64,000 nt of DNA, taken from assembly GCA_946122785.1 (NCBI GenBank), contig CAMGYJ010000006.1, forward strand, positions 32,377,168 through 32,441,167. Reading direction: 5' to 3'. This stretch comes from Linum tenue (taxonomy: Eukaryota; Streptophyta; Magnoliopsida; Malpighiales; Linaceae). Positions 1 to 10,794 of this stretch are shown piece after piece. Both the position numbers and the translations under genes were made by a program. Numbering within the stretch: the stretch's first letter is position 1; each line of letters begins with the position of its first letter. A model generated the notes under the pieces. That model saw only the letters and a list, made by a program, of their open reading frames with translations. It made no database searches and had not been told where the DNA came from.

Positions 1-794
1 TTCAAGTTTAATGGCTTGTATTGAACATGGAGTAATTATCTACACCTTGGTATGCTTGGTTGCTCAAGAAGAAGTCATTAAGGTTGTTTTTCAAATCCTC
101 AAAGTTGTTACCTCAAAACTGGAAAACTGCAAGAAAATATCTAAGGCAGAAAACTGTGTTGAGATACCAAATTTGAAGGCCTATATCTGGAGTTTGGAGA
201 ATGATCTCGGGCTGTTTCAAGTTGGAGGTGAAAGAGGGAGTTTTCTTCTACAGAGGAAAGGAATTGGTTGAGTTCGAATCAACTTGGAAGGCTTTGATCG
301 AGAGGCTCAAAGATGGCATCAAAGCTGTTTGGTTACTTGGAGCTAAAGGCAGATTTTCCTTTTCTTGTTTAGTTAGGATTTCATTGTTTTGGTAGTTTTT
401 GATTCCTTTTCGTATTAGACTATAATTAGGAGTTTATGGGACGTGTGTAACCCTAGCTAGGCCTATTTAAGCTTTCTATTTCGTTGTAAAACTCAGACTT
501 TGTTGAATAGAAATCGAAACCTTTGGGTTTTTGCAAGTTTGCGTACTTGTGTGAGCTTTGGTGGATTCCAAGCTCGTTGAGCTCTTGTATCGATCAAGAA
601 CACGTTGATCGTGGTCGGGCATCTACCTTTTATACCAATCGAGCGTTCCCCAGGTGTGGAATCGTCCTTTTGGTTCCGTTTTATCCAAGTTCGTATTAAG
701 AGCGCTTCGTTCTTGATTCGAGCTCAATCGATTCTTCGATTGAGTCGTTTGCTGCGTTACTTTGATCACATACAACCCCCCTAGGGTCGTATTA
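1..794 (+). repeat. Left LTR, 5' end cut by window
   Basis: Matches 2936-3729 over its whole visible length without indels. It holds a TATA-like stretch near 468 (ctatttaagc) followed by the probable leader. The end at 794 (TATTA) is chosen because it nearly complements the TGATA start of the right LTR. Confidence 0.85.
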
Positions 795-796
795 AG

Positions 797-809
797 TGGT
801 ATCAGAGCC
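797..809 (+). other. Primer binding site for initiator tRNA-Met
   Basis: tggtatcagagcc lies two bases after the left LTR and is the standard complement of the plant initiator tRNA-Met 3' end, used by many Ty1 and Ty3 elements. Confidence 0.9.
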
Positions 810-964
810 TCCGGTTCAAAACCAGAGGCGGAGGAGACAGTTTGAAGGCAGATTTTGTGCTAGAAGTTCGACAAAAACAGGGAAGTCGAGCCCCTGTTTT
901 GAGCAGCCCCTGTTTGTGTTTTTTGGTGTCAATTTGGTGCTTCAATTTTTCCAAGGGTAACGTG

Positions 965-1465
965 ATGGAAGAAGGCAGAAGAGAGGCAAGGAATCTGAAA
1001 ATTCGTGGTGAAGAGAAGCAGCCAGCAGCTCCAGTTCAGCATCGAGAATCCGACGAGCAGCGAGACCTTTTATTTCACAGTCGATGCTTTGTCAACGGAA
1101 AATTACTTTCACTTGTGATCAATGGAGGCTGTTGCTCAAACGTCATCAGCCTAGAAGCCGTTGAAAAGCTTGGATTGACGACACAAAGGCATCCAGCGCC
1201 TCACCAAATCAATTGGATCAACGAGCATGGAACAATTAATGTGACGAAGCAAGCGGTGGTTCGTTTTCAACTCGGCAGCTACGAAGATGAGGTAATCTGT
1301 GATGTTGTGTCGATGAATTATGTTCACCTAATACTGGGTCGACCTTGGCAATTCGAAAGAGGGGTTACCCATAATGGTTGGGAGAATTCCTACACATTCA
1401 GATACAAAGGTAGGAAGATCAAGCTGAAACCTCTCTCTCTCCGGATGAAGTATATGGTGATTTGA
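965..1465 (+). pseudogene. Retropepsin-like fragment with mutated active site
   Basis: From the ATG at 965 the frame encodes about 166 residues that match the protease segment of plant Ty3 gag-pol proteins: a Q-R-D-L-L-F-H-S-R-C lead-in, an active-site region VINGGCCSN, and the LILGRPWQ motif before the stop. Ty3 retropepsins have Asp-Ser/Gly-Gly here; this copy has Asn (codon aat at about 1121), which should abolish catalysis. The open frame extends upstream to about 842 without an ATG. No gag precedes and no reverse transcriptase follows, so this is a domain retained outside its polyprotein. It may be a relic or may have a binding role; I cannot tell which. Confidence 0.75.
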
Positions 1466-2787
1466 AGCAATTGGACTCAATTCAGAACGAGGGAAAGGAG
1501 TCTCTGTCTCACTTGTGGGTTAAACGACGAATTGGGTTTAGCTTTCTGAGTTTTCGAAAGCTTCCGAAGGCACTTCCAGCGCCAGAACCGCCCACCTGCA
1601 ACGACCCCGGTTTTTCTGTATTAAAACAGAGTGTCAACTACTGCAGTCTTGCCGATGGTAAGGAAGAAGAACAGGAGCACGACGCAGCCGGAGACGAGTC
1701 CCTGGAGTCTGCAGGAAGGGATGGACAGAGAGGAGAAGTCTCGAAGCTAGCTTCGGACACTCGAATCAACCCGGGGACGCGAGCAGCAGAGTGTTCGAGT
1801 TCGCCGGCAAAACAGAGTGGCCCGAAGGCTCGTGTGGCGGGAACAGATGGCGACGAGTCGAAATCAGAAAACTGCGCCGAAACGTTCTATACGAACCCAG
1901 TAACGATGTCCATAGCTTCAATTGAGGAGAACAAACCTGAAAATCCAAAATCGATTTTGAAAATATCACCTCTGTTTGTGAAGAACACTGCCGACCAGAA
2001 CCCTCTCGTGGGTAGCGCCATCCAGCTCAAATCGAGCCAAACCAATGATGAAGAATCTCCAAAGGATGTACGAGGAACGTGTGGAATGCATCAATTCGTC
2101 TCGAAGATGCCTGGGATTAAAACCCCCAATTTCGATTTGGCTTTTCTGGGTTGCGAAAATTCGAATTCCGGCGACGGCGGGAATGGAGAACTCGAGGAAT
2201 TGCAGACACTGGTGATGAATCGAGGCTGTAGAAGGGATCAAAATTGCAATTGGATGCATGGAGAAGACGTTGTAGTCGATGAATTGGATTGGAGAAGCTG
2301 TAATCGAAGACCCCCAATTTGTTCGAGCAAGAACATGTACAAAGGTGGCGTTCGACGACCTGGAGCTTGTTCGTATCGAATTCCAGGGAAATTGAACAAC
2401 GAGGGCGGTTTGTTTCGAGCCCATGAAGAGTTTTTAGTCGTTGAATTAGAATGGGGGTCCTTGAAGCGAAAATCCCCAATTTCGTCGAACGGGTTGAAGT
2501 TCGTAGTAACTGTCCGACGAACTAGGAGTTGCTCCGATCAGTTTCAGGCAAAATTGGTTATCAATAGAGGTCTATTACAACTCCAGCCAGCATTTCCAAC
2601 AACACTTTTAGCGTCAATCCCTCTAAAACAGATTGAAGGGGAGTATGGAACTGAAATGTTTGCGTCGAAAATGATGTTTGAGAAGCCTTCTTTTGATCCA
2701 ATTTGGGATCAATTCTGTGAACGGTTTGAGCAAAGAAAGGCCAAAGTGTTGAGGCAACACTTTTTCAAGAGGGAGGGCCTGATATGA
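1466..2787 (+). CDS. Unrecognised 440-residue frame in non-autonomous retrotransposon
   Basis: A long frame opens at the protease stop, one base shifted, and runs to a TGA at 2785-2787, just inside the right LTR. Its first ATG is at 1906, so either about 290 residues are made from that ATG or the frame was once joined to the protease segment by frameshift or later mutation. The product is polar and basic. Residues encoded at about 2270-2430 and 2440-2600 look like two diverged copies of one 53-residue unit (VVDELDWRSCNRR... and VVELEWGSLKRKS...), which suggests selection or at least growth by duplication at protein level. No similarity to reverse transcriptase, integrase or gag is visible. 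It could be a captured host sequence. Confidence 0.5.
2767..2779 (+). other. Polypurine tract
   Basis: aagagggagggcc lies immediately before the TGATATG start of the right LTR, the expected place for the plus-strand primer. Confidence 0.7.
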
Positions 2788-3729
2788 TCCCAAATAAGCC
2801 ACTCTACAAGTTGGAATTACTTGACGAAGAAGCAAGCTCAAGCTGCCTGAAGAACATTCATTTCTGTCAGTGTCATTTTCCGTGTTCAAGTAGCCAATTT
2901 TGGAAGCAAGTTTCTCTCAATTGGCTCAATGGAAATTCAAGTTTAATGGCTTGTATTGAACATGGAGTAATTATCTACACCTTGGTATGCTTGGTTGCTC
3001 AATAAGAAGTCATTAAGGTTGTTTTCCAAAGTCTCAAAGTTGTTACCTCAAAACTGGAAAACTGCCAGAAAATATCTAAGGCAGAAAACTGTGTTGAGAT
3101 ACCAACTTTGAAGGCCTATATCTGGAGTTTGGAGAATGATCTCGGGCTGTTTCAAGTTGGAGGTGAAATAGGGAGTTTTCTTCTACAGAGGAAAGGAATT
3201 GGTTGAGTTCGAATCAACTTGGAAGGCTTTGATCGAGAGGCTCAAAGATGGCATCAAAGCTGTTTGGTTACTTGGAGCTAAAGGCAGATTTTCCTTTTCT
3301 TGTTTAGTTAGGATTTCATTGTTTTGGTAGTTTTTGATTCCTTTTCGTATTAGACTGTAATTAGGAGTTTATGGGACGTGTGTAACCCTAGCTAGGCCTA
3401 TTTAAGCTTTCTATTTCGTTGTAAAACTCAGACTTTGTTGAATAGAAATCGAAACCTTTGGGTTTTTGCAAGTTTGCGTACTTGTGTGAGCTTTGGTGGA
3501 TTCCAAGCTCGTTGAGCTTTTGTATCGATCAAGAACGCGTTGATCGTGGTCGGGCATCTACCTTTTGTACCAATCGAGCGTTCCCCAGGTGTGGAATCGT
3601 CCTTTTGGTTCCGTTTTATCCAAGTTCGTATTAATAGCGCTTCGTTCTTGATTCGAGCTCAATCGATTCTTCGATTGAGTCGTTTGTTGCGTTACTTTGA
3701 TCACATACAACCCCCCTAGGGTCGTATTA
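2780..3729 (+). repeat. Right LTR, 950 bp
   Basis: Starts TGATATG after the purine tract and ends TATTA, a one-mismatch inverted terminal repeat. 2936-3729 is the direct repeat of 1-794. Confidence 0.8.
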
Positions 3730-3880
3730 AGTTTACCTAAACCAAATTCACCCCAAATCGGTGAATATTGAACTGGTTTAAACCCAAACTCGGTCCAAAA
3801 TCCATCAACACGGGTTTTACGCATTGATCGGGTTGGGTCGGATAGGGTACCCGTGAGTTCGGGTTTTGTTGCCATCCCTA
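3730..3880 (+). mobile_element. Truncated 3' end of a hAT-like MITE
   Basis: The stretch ends cgggttttgttgccatccct, almost identical to the right end of the complete element at 27091-27776, and shares its gggtaccc/aacccaaac-rich text. Its left part is missing because the LTR element was inserted into it. Confidence 0.7.
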
Positions 3881-4261
3881 TTTGCCACCTCTACCGACGG
3901 CGCTGCAATTTGTACGTTGATGGGAGGCGGGCCTAAAATTAGGGGCAGATGTTTCGTCGACATCGGATGCTCTTGGAGCTGGTTTATGTTTGCCATGGAT
4001 TGAGTTTGAACCGGCTCTCTCAAGGGTTTTCTGGGGACCACTACATGCAGCGAGTATCTCATCGCTCCAGCCAAAAATGGGTGCGGCTTCCGTTGCCATT
4101 TTTTGCTACTCCTCTATCCTCCGTTACTTCATCTCCCGCCGGCTGCACACGAGACAGAGCGGGAAAGTCAGAAGCCCAATTGGCGGCCAGAACTCTTGTG
4201 CAGATCTGTGGACTTTAATTGAGGGTTTATGCCAATTTGTTACGTTTTAGGATAATAATAG
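3881..4261. other. No recognised feature
   Basis: Moderately GC-rich spacer. Two short overlapping open frames exist (3949-4250 +) but neither resembles a known protein nor has splice support. Confidence 0.4.
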
Positions 4262-4570
4262 GCTTAATTGCAAGTTTGATCACTCGAATTGCTATAAAAT
4301 TTCACGTTTGCCACTCAAATTAGTTTATTCCATTTATAGTCACTCGAATTAGTTGAACAGTTCAAGTTCGGTCAGTCTCCGTTAACTTCCGTTAACTTTG
4401 ACTGACGTGGCGGTCAACTCTGACAGTTGACTGTTAAATGTGTGACGTGGCAAATAAAAAATAATTAAAAAGAAAATTAAAATTTTTAGTAATTACACAT
4501 CATTATCACAAAAAATTATAATTATAAAAAATGAAAAAAATCACAGTTCAAGTTCGGTCACTTTTTAGTG
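4262..4570. repeat. MITE-like fragment with inverted GTTAACT/AGTTGAC motifs
   Basis: AT-rich text with repeated cactcgaatt and gttcaagttcggtca, plus the ccgttaact...agttgac motifs and gacgtggc typical of plant non-autonomous DNA elements. I could not define both ends. Confidence 0.35.
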
Positions 4571-4839
4571 CGGCCAAAAATTATTGGTCGGCTGGTTTGC
4601 GTTCTAAAAGCCCACTCATCACAAACGGTGCGCAGGCCCAGTAATGCTTTTTCCTCTTCTCCAGTTGTTTGGTTCGGCTGAGCAGGAAGAAACATACGCA
4701 CACAGGCAAAGGCGGAAGGAAGGCTTCCTAAAACCTAGCAGGCAGCGGCAGGCTACGTTTACGTTCCATCCAGCAGTCTCTCTCTCTCGTGTAGTGCTAA
4801 TTTCAAACCGCGAAACCGGGCCGCAACGTATTGAAGAGA

Positions 4840-6036
4840 ATGAAGAATCGGAGAGACCAAACTCGCCGCAGTGGCGGTGATAAAGATGCCGGTGCCGACG
4901 CTGACGCCGATTCAGAGTCCCATGTACTGAGCTTCAAGCAGATTATGAAAGATGTCACGCTTTTCGGTACTTCTTCTACTCTCTTCCAAGCTCCCGATTT
5001 CGGTTCTTATTGCTCGATCCTGGTTTATGGTCAGTTCCATGGTTTATTGCTCGCAGCTCCTCTAGGGTTGTAAGAATTTGGTGTGTTGTAGTAGCTTCAG
5101 AATTGAATTGTTTTCTATTCAGCAGCGTTGAGATCTTAGTACCGCGGGACCATCGGAATTCTTTTCGAGGACGAGAAACCTGACGACTCTATTTCTATAG
5201 GGATTCATATTAGGGTTTCTCGATAAGTTCCTTACAGCCACGGGATGTTGGCTACAAATGAGATCGCATCATCGTTTTAGGTTTACTTCCATTCTGAATC
5301 CCACTAATGTCATCACGGAGTCTGACATTTTCTGTAGCTTTTGGGGCTTCTAAAGCGATTGTGAAGCTTCTTGCTGCACCTTGTAACGCTGCTTCTTATA
5401 TATGATCTGTGTATAGGTGCATTTACATGGAAAGAAAGGAAGCAAATGGAGAACCAGAAGGCAGTTGAACTTGGTGGGAAGGTAAAATCACTCTTCTTTT
5501 TCCTATATAGCTGTATGTATATTCGGGAGCACCCCTCTAATGTTCTGCTATGGATGATGCCTGCCATGCCATGAACACAGCCTGCCAAGAAGCAAAGGCT
5601 TCCTTTAAGCGTGGCTCGAGTACAAATGAAGAATCAGAAAGAAAGAGAACAAAAATTGCTCCAAGAGGTGATTTGTTTCTTGGTCTAAATTATTAGTCAC
5701 AACCATACATTCATTCAGCTATAATTGGATCTCATGTATGTTATCCGTCCTGTGTCTCAGGAGATGGCTCTCGGCAGGTTCAGTGGTAAGCGTGGTGGTG
5801 GTGCTCGTACTTTTGGAGGGAAGCGAAAACAAGAGAGCAGGGTACTTAGATCCACAGAAGGGTTTTTCAAGAACGGTGTGCTGGATGTGAAGCATTTGGT
5901 GAAGTCAGGCGGTCTATCTGAAAGCTGCATCCCGGACTCCTCTATGATGGATAGAGAGAGGAAACAAAAGAATGGAGGTGGTGGAGGAAAGAAGAAGCAC
6001 GGGAAGAAGAAGGGTAAGGGTAGAAAGAAACACTGA
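4840..6036 (+). CDS. DUF4602 protein, FSAF1/C1orf131-like, probable 40S assembly factor
   Basis: Four exons (4840-4966, 5417-5481, 5581-5667, 5761-6036), all with GT-AG introns, join into 184 residues. The core runs FKQIMKDVTLFG, then WKERK, LGGKPAKKQ, a charged helix, FKNGVLDVKHL and a very basic tail KKKHGKKKGKGRKKH. This order resembles the conserved core of eukaryotic C1orf131/FSAF1, a component of the small-subunit processome in human cells; the plant role is inferred from that resemblance. The basic tail and small size fit a nucleolar RNA-associated protein. The ATG at 4840 is the first in frame. The 5' flank (4570-4839) has a CT-rich leader but no clear TATA box. A transposon end lies 270 bp upstream and an LTR relic starts about 500 bp downstream. 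Confidence 0.75.
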
Positions 6037-6415
6037 CACAGCTATCTAGTGTGGCACAAGCACAGTTTTGAGAACCAATATTGAGGACCTGTGTCTCATA
6101 AACACTTTCACTAATTTGAATAATGTCTTCGTAGAAATATCTTGGAGAGTTGGGACTGGTAATGAAACCTGCTTTCATCTATTAATTCTAGTTGTTTGCT
6201 AGTAACGAAACCTCTGTTGTAACCTGTCTTCCATTACCTTCTAGTAAGTTAGTGTGGAATGAAGCTCGATATTAATTTGCAGTAGCCAATATGGCAGTAG
6301 AATCTTGGTGCTTAGCCGGCCATACCAGAATATGAAACCAAGTGTATGAATCAGATTCAGGAGTGGGAGGATCTTTTCACATTCTAAATTTCTAATTACA
6401 AATAGACTCAGCCCA
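6037..6415 (+). other. 3' flank and probable 3' UTR of the DUF4602 gene
   Basis: AT-rich sequence without a convincing frame; probable 3' UTR followed by spacer. Confidence 0.5.
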
Positions 6416-6497
6416 GTTCTAATGTTGCTTTAACACAAAATTGAATACTGGACGGAAAGAGTTCTAACGTTGCTTTAACACAAAACTGAATACTGGA
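6416..6497 (+). repeat. Tandem duplication, 37-bp unit at 45-bp spacing
   Basis: 6416-6452 and 6461-6497 differ at about two positions (gttctaatgttgctttaac versus gttctaacgttgctttaac, then a matching tail). Confidence 0.85.
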
Positions 6498-6559
6498 ACC
6501 AGAAAAAACAAGTTAATATTTAGGGACAATGATGCAAGCCGCAAATCTAATCCAAGCGC

Positions 6560-6962
6560 AATCAAATTGAAGCTCAAAGAATCAATGAAGGCAAGGGAAT
6601 AAGGGGTTTTGCAAACTGTAATTTTAGCCAAGTATGGTAACAGTTTCAAGGTGCCATCTTTGGAGGCTTATTCGAACTGTTTGAGGGACATTCGAGGGCA
6701 GCTATCAGTTGGAATTGAAAGTCCATGTCTTGCTGAAGAGTGTGAAGGAATTGGTTGAGCTCGACTCAATTTGGAGGAGTTCGAACAAAGAGCCTGAAGT
6801 TGGTATGGAAGTAGTTCTTGTTACATGCACAGGAAGCTAGCTACTTAGGTAGCAAGCAACTGAGTTGGAAGCTAAGTTCGGGAAGGGTTTTTTAGTAAGT
6901 TTAGTGTTGTTTTCCTTATTAGTATTGTACGTGTTTTTCCTACAAGGGTTTTTGAGTTAGTT
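6560..6962 (+). repeat. Diverged LTR remnant related to the LTR at 2780-3729
   Basis: The order of phrases is the same as in that LTR (caaggtgcc/gttgag, gaattggttgag, tcaatttggag, a ttagtattgtacgtg-type leader) but with many changes. It stops where the LINE fragment begins. Confidence 0.55.
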
Positions 6963-6964
6963 TT

Positions 6965-8160
6965 GTGTCCTTTCATGATGAATGGACGTCCGACAGGTTA
7001 CTTTCAAGAATCTCGAGGCCCGAGGCAAGGAGATCTACTAACACCCCTTATGTTTGCTCTATCCACAGAGGGCTTCGCTTTTATAATTCACTAATCTTTG
7101 GAAAGCCACTCCCTTACATGGTTGTGCATAAGCCTCCGATGTTCGGTGATTTCTCATATGTTTTTTGCGAATGACTCGTAGCTCTTCCTTCATGCTTCTC
7201 CTAAGGAATGTGAAGCTCTCGGGGAACTTTTAGGACTTTACGAGATGTGCAATGGACAAAATGTCAACTTGAATAAGTCAGCAATGTGCTTTAGCAAGAA
7301 TGTAATCTCAGTTGAGGGCATTGAGATGCCTTGTATTTTGGGGTTAGGTGCGATCGGAGTCACTGATCCATATTTGGCGTTCCTTCCTTGGTGGGGAGAT
7401 CAAAGTGGGAAACATTTAGGTATATTGAGGAGCGGGTACTGAGTAAACTTAAGGTCGGGAAGCAACAACGTCTGTCTTTGACGGGTAAGGAGCTCATCAA
7501 ATCAGTAGTTAATGCTTTGCCGGTGTATATTATGTCTTGCTTTCTAGTGTCACTATTGCTATGCCGAACAATGAAAAGACATTTGTCAAGGTTTTGGTGC
7601 GGTATGTAGCACGGGAAAGGAGAATACACTGGGTTGCATGAAAAGCTCTTTGTATGAGTAAGCAGAAGGGGGGAATGAGGTTCCGTCCTTTTTAAGAATT
7701 CAACCAGACCCTTCTGGCAAAAGTTTCCTGGCGCATTTGGAAGGAACCCGAGTCTTTGGTGGCTCGACTTTTGAAAGGAAAATATTTCCCTAACTCATCA
7801 TTGTTATAGGAAAATTCTGACTCATTGTTCCTTGGGGTTAGCATGGTATCTCGCATGGCCGAGATTTACTAGCGATAGGGTTTGTGTTGGCATGTGGGCT
7901 CTGGTGCGATGGTGGATGTACTTAGAGATAACTGGGTCCAGGCTTCGCATCCTCATCCTCCACATGCTTGTCTAGGTATTGTGGGGGTGCAAGGGTCGGT
8001 TGCCACTTTGATTCGGCCACTGCAAGGATGTTGGTGTCTCGACAGTCTCTGCCAAAGTTTTGAGGAAAATACAGTGTGGGTGATTGCGGCCATTCCCCTG
8101 CCAATTAACCCAGTTCATAATCGGATCATCCGGGTTGGTGAGACTACATGAGCTTAATCG
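6965..8160 (+). pseudogene. LINE reverse transcriptase pseudogene
   Basis: Frame pieces match a plant L1-type reverse transcriptase: RGPRQGDLLTPLMFAL near 7010-7058, the catalytic box as FFAND followed by a stop at 7161-7181 (family FADD), then NGQNVNLNKSAMCFSKN (about 7250-7300), LTGKELIKSVVNALPVY (about 7480-7530) and KVSWRIWKEPESLVARLLKGKYFP (broken up, 7720-7790). Several stops and frameshifts separate the pieces and the catalytic box is altered, so it is dead. No 5' end, ORF1 or poly(A) tail is visible. Confidence 0.88.
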
Positions 8161-8739
8161 ATAAAATTTGGTATCATCTTGCGTATGCATTGCATAGAGA
8201 GCGAGAACTGGTCCTCAATGAGGGGGTGGTTGACTAAGATTTAATTACCTAATGCGTGTTTTCGCTTCATGCCATCACCTAATTAATGAAAAACAAGGAA
8301 GTTAAGACAATACATGATTAAGTGTGAGCCTCTTGAGTCATAATCGATGGTTTATAGCATCAATGTTGTAACAACCAAGCATGGATACTACTTGATGTAT
8401 AAATGATTGATCATTCCCTCTATACTAGTATAACATCAAAGGGGTATCACTAGAGGATAATTTCTTATGGGCTCATCCTAAGTCTACTAAAGGCTCATTG
8501 ATCAAATAGTTACAATCAAATAAGGAATCCAAGAGAAAGAAAATAGAAGGGGAAAATGTGTCAAATATGATAGTGATAAACACTATAAATGAGTGTCATC
8601 ATTGGGGGCTGGGTTTTGCATGATCCATCTGGTGGTGTGGTAGCAACAGAGGCAATAGATATGATTTCATTTCTGATCATATAATTGTGGACATGTTGAC
8701 TTTAAGGGATACGATGTTGTTGATGTCGGGGTTGTAGGA
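8161..8739. other. AT-rich spacer, unassigned
   Basis: No gene. The phrase aatgcgtg.tttcgctt.atgcca at about 8252 recurs at about 33765 and 33820, so part of it belongs to an unclassified dispersed repeat. Confidence 0.4.
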
Positions 8740-10282
8740 CGTCGATGACTCACACGAAACTACACCACAATTAAACTCCAATTAGAGCCCAAGTTTTTAA
8801 ACTCTAATCGGGTGCAGTATATGACAAGTATTTAGATATCGACCCGAGCCGGTCCGTCTATCCCTACTTCCATTGTTGTAATCATTATCTAGCAACTAAA
8901 CTTTTGTTTAAAAGGTTTGCTAATTGCAGTAAAAGAAAACAAAGGTGATTGGGTTTGAAAACTCTTTTGTGGGAAAGTCACTCGGGTTTCGCTTCCCCCT
9001 AACCGCTACCATGCTATGTGGATTGTAAAGATTGCCTTGGGCACGTTAATCGTGAACCGCAGAGGAAAGAGTATGTGGTCGGAGACCACAGTCTCAATTG
9101 CTAAACCGAGGTGAGGATGAAATGCCGTGTCACTCGACCCTCTCAGTTTAGACAATCGGTAATCGACTTACTTCCTCACTCAACTCGAAGGTCGGACGGT
9201 TTAACCACGATTAATCGACTTGTTTAATTCAATATTGAGGGTTGCCCTAACTCAACCTAGTTTAGGTGGCTTAGAAAGCGGAAGGAAAACCAACTCGATT
9301 GAGTCTCCCTTGAAAGGGAGATTTTCCTCTCCAAACTAGGCTAAGGTGGCAAATTAGATTACTAGCACCTAAATGCACAAACTTAGGGGTGCTAAGCACA
9401 ATTATGCACAATCCCTAGGATGCTAAGCACAAAACATGCACAACCCCTAAGTTGCTAATCACAAGCATGCACAATCATGGTGAATAATGCCTCAAACATT
9501 GAATTGAACAATACCCAATAACAATCATCCAAACCACATACAAGAAAACTACATGGTAGAGTTAGGGTTTCACTACACCCAAGTGAAAGGAGGTCTACTC
9601 CATGGTAGAACTGGGAAGAACAAAAGGGAAAAAGGTGGAAACCATCTTTGGGGATGCCTCCTCTCTTCTTTACCCTTGAGTTGAGCTTTCCTTGAGGAAA
9701 TCTTCCCTAAACTCTGCCTTGAAGCCAAACCCTAACCTTCTTCTTCCCTTTGGTTATGTTTCTCTCACTAGAATGCTCAAGAATGTGTTTCTCACAAAAG
9801 TGGGCTCTCCCCTCTATCCTCCTTACAGCTCAACTTTTAAACCCGAGAAGAGCTAAGTTCACGGTCGTGAACCATCAAACGCGTCCGTGAACTCAAGGCG
9901 TGTGCCAAAACACTCTGCATCGCTCATGTCAGTTCACGGGCAACTTTTTGTGTTCATAGTCTTAGTGACTGTGAACTCACCTTGCGTCAGTAACCTTCAC
10001 ATTGGCTCTAGACGCCTCACGATTCACGGTCAAGTCTCCTTCTTCACGGTCTTGCATGACCGTGAACTCCTTCAGTGAACCGTGAACTGACGCTTTTTCA
10101 CCTCTTCTCCCGATTTTCGATCCTTTTCGCCAATCTTTTGACTCTGAGGCTGGTTTCACCTGTTAAATCCTGAAACACACTCAAACACGAAAAACCTAGC
10201 GTAAAACCGACCTTTAAGGAGCGAATTTGGCACAGACATCTAAGTAAAACGGGGGCAAACATGTACAATTAGGCCCGAATCA
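8740..10282 (-). repeat. Athila-like LTR, minus orientation
   Basis: Read on the minus strand it starts tgattcgggcctaattgtac at 10282 and follows the plan of the LTR at 17244-18132, including the shared phrase ttttacgctaggtt and a caggattt/caggtcct block, then a segment of repeated accgtgaac words and a leader region. The other end is less certain. Confidence 0.6.
9850..10100. repeat. LTR hypervariable segment, ttcacggtc/gaccgtgaac words
   Basis: The word accgtgaac or its complement occurs many times in both orientations within 250 bp, spaced 15-40 bp apart. It sits at the place where other LTRs in this window carry different GACCG-like words. Confidence 0.75.
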
Positions 10283-10794
10283 GTCGACCTTGGGCCCCGA
10301 AGCGATTTGAAGTGCCCATTTATTGTAACCTTCTTCCATGACGTTGCCTTTGATCGCTTCCTGCAAAAATTGGTCGGCCGGGCGATCTCGGCAGGGGTAT
10401 CCTCCAATGCTCAAGTTAGTCTCTAGTGCGGGGGATCAAATAGTTCATAAGGTGTTTGCAGGAGGTGAGCCCGAGAGATGAGAGTCACTGATTGCAGCGA
10501 GCGCTCTCAAGGTATTTTCCCCGGTCTCTTGCCTTCCCTTCCTCAAGAGATCATGAGTTGGTTATATAGTGTCTACTTGGGGCACAAAAGGTGGTCAGGT
10601 GTCGACGCCCGAGATGAAAACAGACACGTCCCTGGACATGTGTTGTCTATGCCTATCTGCACCTGGCACATGGTTGTACACATGTCAAACATGTATTTGC
10701 CTAATGAGAACACTCATGCCATATGGAGAAAGATTGAGGAGAGTGCATGACACATGTGCAGGTGGGAGTACAAGCAATGAATCCAAGTGGGGGA
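10283..10794. other. Unassigned repetitive-looking sequence
   Basis: No recognisable gene. Open frames at 10478-10841 overlap in several frames without family resemblance. Possibly part of another LTR. Confidence 0.3.

Larger units (their letters stand above)
1..3729 (+). mobile_element. Non-autonomous Ty3-type LTR retrotransposon, left end outside window
   Basis: Two direct repeats (1-794 visible, and 2780-3729) flank a 2-kb interior that starts with an initiator-Met primer binding site and ends with a purine tract. The interior encodes only a retropepsin-like segment and an unrecognised frame; no gag, reverse transcriptase, RNase H or integrase is seen. The overlapping 794 bases of the two LTRs align without gaps and show about a dozen mismatches by eye, so insertion looks fairly recent. 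It sits in an older hAT-like element whose 3' end follows at 3730-3880. Mobilisation would need proteins from a full-length relative; I infer a chromovirus-type partner from the primer site and protease type. Confidence 0.85.

Noticed and set aside
1766..2479. Minus-strand frames of up to 152 codons opposite the unknown retrotransposon frame
   Set aside because: Shadows of the plus-strand frame; no start context or motif.
4644..4880. 78-codon frame upstream of the DUF4602 start
   Set aside because: Overlaps the probable 5' leader in another frame, with no similarity or splice link.
9850..10100. CRISPR-like array because of regularly recurring short words
   Set aside because: Words are under 12 bp, in both orientations, unevenly spaced, inside an LTR, and the DNA is plant nuclear.
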